NCBI GenBank assembly: GCA_030533445.1 | Contig: CM060066.1 | Location: forward strand, 35,534,235-35,598,234 | Source of the DNA: Cyprinodon diabolis | Lineage: Eukaryota > Chordata > Actinopteri > Cyprinodontiformes > Cyprinodontidae | Direction: 5' to 3' | DNA length: 64,000 bases | Shown here: positions 59,012-64,000 of the stretch, one piece after another | Layout: every line of letters begins with the position of its first letter | How positions within the stretch are numbered: position 1 is the first letter of the stretch | Notes under the pieces: model-generated | Seen by the model: the letters and a program-made list of their open reading frames with translations, nothing else | The model's database searches: none | Told to the model about the DNA's origin: nothing | Program-made: the position numbers and the translations under genes

Positions 59012-59083
<72 letters not shown>
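59012..59083. repeat. (AT)n microsatellite, 72 bp
   Basis: Uninterrupted AT run of 36 units in the axin2 intron. Confidence 0.97.
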
Positions 59084-59087
<4 letters not shown>

Positions 59088-61362
59088 TAGCAAGAAAAAA
59101 GAAACTTTTGCAGATATCACTCTTTTGGTCTAATATGAAAGTCGAACTGTTTGCAGAAACCATTTGAGTTTTATTTGAAGAAAACATCCTATTTATTGTT
59201 CAACAGCTGCAATCTTTTTGAGCCCAGGAACATTATCCAAAACTTGGGATTGTTTGTAAATGTATATATACTTTGTCCTGTCAAGCAAACATCTTGTCTT
59301 ATCTGGAGTTATTTCCTTATATTCCTGTTTTGTAAGAACATGTCAAGTTTGTAGATTTTTTTTAAATTATCTTACTGGAATAGATAGTTATTGACATCAA
59401 GGGATAATGAGGTTTTGACAAGGGTGCTCTGAGATGTCACATAAGTGCTGAGGTGACTTAGGTTTTCATTGACCTAATCATGCAGCCCTGCCCTTTCTTT
59501 ACTTATTGCTACCCATTGCTGGCTAACTGGCTTAAAGTACAAACTGTGATGTTTCAGCTATTTTTGTCTTTCTTGCAGGAATAATTGTTTGTTTCTAGAA
59601 TATTCTTAGATATAGAAATTGTTTCCAGTCCGACATTTTTATATTTTCCAAATTATGGGCGTACCAAGGTTTAAAAACGATATCAAAGATAGGAATGACA
59701 GGAAAGATTAAGGGCAATGCTTCATATTGGTTCTGCAGCTGCCAAACAGCTGCTAACTCAAATACAATCAGATCATGTTGTACATTTTTGTATGAAAATT
59801 CTGAGGCACTGAGGACATGTTTTAATTTTTTACTCACGGTTATCTCACCATAAGAATCTCAAACTGACACATGCTAGAGCACATGTATGAAAGATTTTGT
59901 GTAATCAGTGATTAAGTGTAGTAACTCATTTCCAACTTGTCCCATTGCAGTTTTTCCTCATGTCAGCAGATGTGAGATAACAGCAGTTCCTCATTTGGTT
60001 AGAGGTGCCCATGTGCAGAGCAGGGGAACCAATAAGTGCAGGGTTTGTTGACATGTGGGCATATCCTGGTTTCCTGGTGTGATCCCCCGCAATCTTTTTT
60101 CTCCTCTTTAAAAAGAATAGCAGGTACAGAGCGAGAGGGATCATTCTACCCTTTCGTCCCCCTTTCCCACTGCCCCTCACAGTCTCTGTGGGTCAACCAA
60201 TTTCCATCTCAAACATGTGGAACTAATTTTGCCACTGCACAGACTCCCCTCGTCACTTTTTCGGAGGGACCTCCAGCGCTCCCAGACTCCAAAGCGGTAG
60301 AACGACACGACAAAACATCCTCGTCTCAGTTCCACCACTCCAACCACAGATCCCGCTTTGCAATGGATTTGAGTGCGTCAGTGTTTGCCCTTCTCTTTCA
60401 TTTCTGTCCTGCGCTTTTATCTTTTTTTTCTGTTTGAAAGGGGGGATCAGTCTGACAGAGACTTAGCATGCTTTGGAAGGAGACAGGGAGACAAGAGGAG
60501 GGGAAAACAGGAAGGGGGTAAATTAAAGAAAGAAAAGAAACATGGGGAGAGAGAGAGGGAGGGTATGTGCAGAGAGCCCAGCTGTGCTAAATACCTGACT
60601 CTTTGCATGGACCCTCCAAAGGTCAGATTTGTGCTTGGGGCCTATGGCTTTAGTCATGCTGGGGTTCTCCTCAGCTCTCCCGGCAGAAGGCATTCTCATA
60701 AAGAAAGGGGCCCTCCTTCCCCCTATTTCCCTCACTCCCTCTCTTAAGCTCAAGTTCCCCCTTCCTCTCCTTCCCTGTCCACCCCTTCACTCCTGGAGCA
60801 GGAATGCAACACAGCAGGATAGAAAGCAAAGAGACAGACAGACTTTAGAAAGGAAGGCAGGGAAGAGGTGGCTAGGGAGGGGCAGGAGGGCAGACTGGCT
60901 GATAGCAAAGAGAGATGGAGAAGAAAATGCTCCGGGGAAGGTGAAAGTGGGAAAGATTAGGAGTCTGGGGAAAACAAACGGCTGGAGCCCCTATATGTTA
61001 GTGAGGAAAAACGTAAAAGTAAACAAGAAAAAGTAGAGTAATGCAAATGTCACACTCCTAAGACTCCTGGACACCTCTCACATTTCTAATTAAAGAAATT
61101 TGCAGAGGACATCAGTGAAGCAAAATATGGGCTGTTTGCTCTAAAACCAACAGGAAAAATCAAATAAAACCTTGTCACCTCACCCTTACTAGATTAGTAG
61201 TTAGGGCCTTGAAAATATGACTGATCATATTTCACACTATTGATTTATATATCAGGAAAAAAACGCAACAAACGATGTTCGAGTACTGGTTCCCAAACCT
61301 CCCAGATTTCAATCCAGGAAGCTCAAAAGGTTTGACTTGTGGTCCCAAATATTAGAGTTTAA

Positions 61363-62269
61363 AGGGGTCATTGAATGATTATAAAGGGTATTTGGTGCTG
61401 GTCCTTAAGGTCTCTGAATAGGGTGTGTAACATTGGTTGGGCTGAAAATAGCATATTTGCTGTTCTATAAGCCCTAATGCAAGCCTGGTTAAAAGCCCTA
61501 GAAGGTTTTCTTCCTTTTATGGTATGGTCATGAATATTTAGATAAGCTGTGCGCTGATTGTTTGGTTTACGAGTGAAGCTGCTGAGCAAAGACGCATCAT
61601 AGCAACAAGCACTCACACACTGAAACATCAAATTGTTGATGTTTCCCCGGTCATGTCCTACTTTTCATACCGAAAAAAAACCTCTGGGGCTAATTTCAAA
61701 CTGATCCAGGACTTTGGTCGACTACAGTGCAGCATGTAGTCGAACCGAGCCGTGAGCTCCGGGGCTGGTTGGGGCTGGGGATGGAGCAACCAAACCCGAC
61801 CCGGTGATGGTAGCCTGGACACGGTTCGGTCTCTCAGTCCCCGGCTGCCGGTCCAGTCTATTGTTTGGACTATCCAGTTTGAACTGTCCGAGATTTTAAA
61901 AGCTTTCTTCAGTGAAATGCTTAGAGCAAATGAACAGCTGAGTATCAAACTTTGCAGGGATCTTCTGATACACAAAAATAATCCATGCCTGTTGAGTCTT
62001 CGGATCCTTGGGAGGACTGAAAAATTGACCCATTCTGTGTGCAGCCTGGAACACTGCATTTACGATAGTGAACCAGTGGGCTTGTCTGTATGTCACTTCA
62101 GGGCTTCGTTTGGATTCGCCCATTTTATGGTGGAAGTTTAGAATTGTGAGATTAGCAGAGAAAGGAGGTGTCGATAGGGTTTGAACTTCTCTGTACGTCC
62201 ATTTCACCCACTGAATTATCGTTATACATCTATGACAAAGTGAAGTCGGTTTTGCATTCTTTGACCCCT
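61363..62269 (-). mobile_element. Kolobok-type transposon, copy B, with THAP relic (907 bp)
   Basis: Ends AGGGGTCATTGAATG and CATTCTTTGACCCCT are flanked by TTAA on both sides (61,359-61,362; 62,270-62,273). It shares termini and internal blocks with copy A at 49.2 kb but carries an extra segment of about 270 bp encoding a THAP zinc finger on the - strand. Kolobok elements combine TTAA duplications with THAP-containing transposases, which decides this over piggyBac. Its position in the axin2 intron is sense-neutral. Confidence 0.8.
61900..62065 (-). pseudogene. THAP zinc-finger remnant of a Kolobok-type transposase
   Basis: On the - strand one frame gives KCSVPGCTQNGSIF (from about 62,061), the first C-x4-C ligand pair of a THAP domain. 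After a frame change at a T-run the adjacent frame gives FFSPPKDPKTQQAWIIF and LFICSKHFTEESF, with the conserved P-x-D-P, W and C-x2-H-F of the THAP fold. THAP domains bind transposon ends. The catalytic domain is missing and the frame is broken, so it is a fossil. Confidence 0.75.
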
Positions 62270-62273
62270 TTAA

Positions 62274-63060
62274 GTGCATTTTTACAGTGCTTATTTAACT
62301 GGGGCTACAATTACAACTACAACAAAACTGAAAACCACTATAATGCTCTTTGCTGTTTGGAAAAAAATAAATTTAAAGCATTGTGTAGTTTTCAAAAGAT
62401 ATGTTTTTTTTTCAGTTCCATTTCCAAAAACTATATACTTTTTACCCAAACTTTAGAAAAGTTAAAACACTGGTTCTCAAATATTTAAAATAAAGGTTTG
62501 TCTTTGATTTACCAAATTACAATCTGTATGCTTTTTTTAAGACTTTTTTAAAGAAGTAGTAAAGGAAACAAATTGTTCCAGCTGCACTTTAGAACTATTT
62601 AAACTTATCATAGGGCATTCAATTTATATCTGGCAAGTCTAAGCGTTATAGATATAATATATAACTAATAGGAGTCAGAATGAAGACCAAAAAGGAGAAA
62701 TAAATACAAGAATTGTGCCATATTATGCAGGCAAATTAGCAACAAGTTTAAGAATTGTGTTCAGCATTTGGAAAAAAAGTTGAACTGAACTAGTTATACA
62801 CCCAAACTTCTTCCAAATATTAACATATACTGATTAGTCTTTTTCTGGCTGACTTCGTTTACTTTGAGGTCTGACTTCCCGATTCCCGAAAAAGAAAATG
62901 GTTAAGCTGGTTCCTAGATTTAAAAAAAAAAAAATTAAACAGTAAAGTAAAAACATAGATGTGTTGCTGGATGTTTAAGTTAGTCAAACATAGGTTGTAG
63001 TTGTTGGTTTTGATCCATTTATTACACTATATAAAAAATAATATCAGTACTTGAGTTGTC
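62274..63060. other. Intron sequence, nothing recognised
   Basis: AT-rich intronic DNA. The short ORFs show no domain. Confidence 0.5.
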
Positions 63061-63215
63061 AGTCATTGATCAGTCATTGATCTTGTTTTCTGACTGGTGC
63101 AGCTGCAAAACTGTTGCCTAAGTGTTGACTTAACAACTGTCATGGAGGAAGCACTTCTTCACAGCCACACCCATGGGGACCATGTGTTTAACACCTTCCC
63201 TTGTATCTTGCACAG

Positions 63216-63356
63216 GTCCCAACGTCGGGGAGACCCTGCCAGCCCGTACTTTGTCAACTCTGGCTACGTTTTTGCCCCCGCCACCAGTGCCAATGACAGT
63301 GAGATCTCAAGCGATGCAGCGACGGATGATTCATTGTCAATGACCGACAGCAGTGT
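63216..63356 (+). CDS. axin2: Axin2, coding exon 2
   Basis: 141 bp between a CTTGCACAG acceptor and a GTAAGT donor (63,357). The split codon AG|G restores Arg, and the frame continues [20 protein letters not shown], then [18 protein letters not shown] and SLSMTDSSV. This matches the AXIN2 segment directly after the RGS region, including the serine-rich [10 protein letters not shown] block. It enters and leaves in phase 2, consistent with exon 1. The GSK3- and beta-catenin-binding regions and the DIX domain lie beyond the window. Confidence 0.96.
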
Positions 63357-64000
63357 GTAAGTATCGTGCTTTTATTCATATCTTATGCACAAAAATAAAT
63401 AAAGGCCCAGACGAGTCTGGATATGAAGCTACAACTTTTTCAGGAAGCTTATTTTAATCCAAGCTGATCACATCCAAAGCTCTGTGCAATTTTATTACTT
63501 CCATCGTATCTGTATGAAAACCGGCCAGATTTCAGTCAACACCTTCCCAGGAAAAAGTCCAGGGGTGTAAAGAAAAACATTTGGCCTTGTAATCCAGCAA
63601 GCTTGGCTTTTCCTCAGGGCCAAGGGACTGCATTGCCGAAGAATAATGGTGTGTAAAGTATTTTAATTATCCTCTGTGATTGACTCCAGGTAATTCTATT
63701 AATGTGAAGTTGTTACTACAGCCTCAGGGGAGATAACTCTGGGAAAGTCATTACTTCTGAAGGCCTTTTGAAGTTTATTCTGATGTGTTGCAGGCTGGAA
63801 AAAAGGGAGAAAAAAAGAGCATCTTGATGTGGGTGGAGGCGTTGCATCGTTTTCCTCAAAGTTGATATGTACGCATCCCACCCACCCTTCTGCCACCAGA
63901 CTTTTTTATATTATCAAATCGCTTTTGCCCTTTGAAGACCTGCAGAGGGGGTGTGTGTTGGCCATTCGGGTCTCAAGACAAAGTCATTGAAAAATGTTGG
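63357..64000 (+). other. axin2: axin2 intron, start only
   Basis: Begins with GTAAGT. No further exon is seen before the window ends. Confidence 0.8.

Larger units (their letters stand above)
58208..63215 (+). other. axin2: axin2 intron between coding exons 1 and 2
   Basis: GTAACT donor at 58,208 and CTTGCACAG acceptor ending at 63,215; 5,008 bp. It holds a TCF/LEF consensus (58,754), an (AT)n run, a GA-rich stretch (60,420-60,960) and the Kolobok-type element at 61,363-62,269. The ORFs inside (for example 60,036-61,036) are purine-rich or overlap on both strands and are not supported as genes. Confidence 0.85.

Noticed and set aside
60036..61036. Overlapping + strand ORFs of 124-135 codons in the axin2 intron
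   Set aside because: Purine- or pyrimidine-rich low-complexity composition, competing frames on both strands, no domain.

Overview
This is vertebrate genomic DNA, almost certainly from a ray-finned (teleost) fish. It is AT-rich, has introns, and is packed with repeat families typical of fish (L2- and Rex1-like LINEs, Tc1, hAT, Harbinger- and Kolobok-type DNA transposons, tRNA-derived SINEs, a sushi-like chromodomain Ty3/gypsy element). The one confidently recognised host gene is axin2, the Wnt-feedback scaffold. There are no bacterial genes, operons or CRISPR arrays.

Layout. 1-20 kb is intergenic or intronic DNA with a SINE at the left edge, two decayed Tc1 transposase relics, a Harbinger-type MITE, a LINE tail, a hAT remnant with a BED-finger relic, and two exon-like segments (14.35 and 18.32 kb) that could be the end of an upstream + strand gene. 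20-27.3 kb holds two small hAT MITEs and a decayed Rex1-like LINE interrupted by a 5'-truncated L2 LINE whose long ORF has lost a catalytic aspartate. 27.8-33.6 kb is a near-complete chromodomain Ty3/gypsy retrotransposon on the - strand, with two 699-bp LTRs that are about 98.6% identical. 34.9-36.3 kb is a 23/46-bp satellite array. 40-46 kb has an RTE-like LINE fragment, an L2 tail split by a Harbinger-type MITE, and a 1.3-kb hAT element. 46-55 kb is mostly unique, with one Kolobok-type MITE, a LINE tail and a SINE.

axin2 starts in a CpG-rich region from about 55.6 kb. There are candidate first exons, a TATA-type promoter near 56.49 kb, an untranslated acceptor at 57,239, coding exon 1 at 57,375-58,207 (tankyrase motif plus RGS domain), a 5-kb intron containing a second Kolobok-type element with a THAP-finger relic, and coding exon 2 at 63,216-63,356. 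The rest of axin2 lies beyond the right edge. TCF/LEF-type motifs around the promoter and in the intron fit axin2's known role as a direct Wnt target.

The most interesting molecular observation is in the Ty3/gypsy element. Eleven bases just inside the 5' LTR are perfectly complementary to an 11-base sequence inside the LTR that starts 31 nt downstream of a TATA box. This is the arrangement expected for Tf1/sushi-type self-primed reverse transcription. The primer site lies inside the gag reading frame, and an 11-bp hairpin surrounds the gag stop codon at the gag-pol overlap. I found no wholly new system. All calls come from reading the sequence and from family knowledge; no searches were run.
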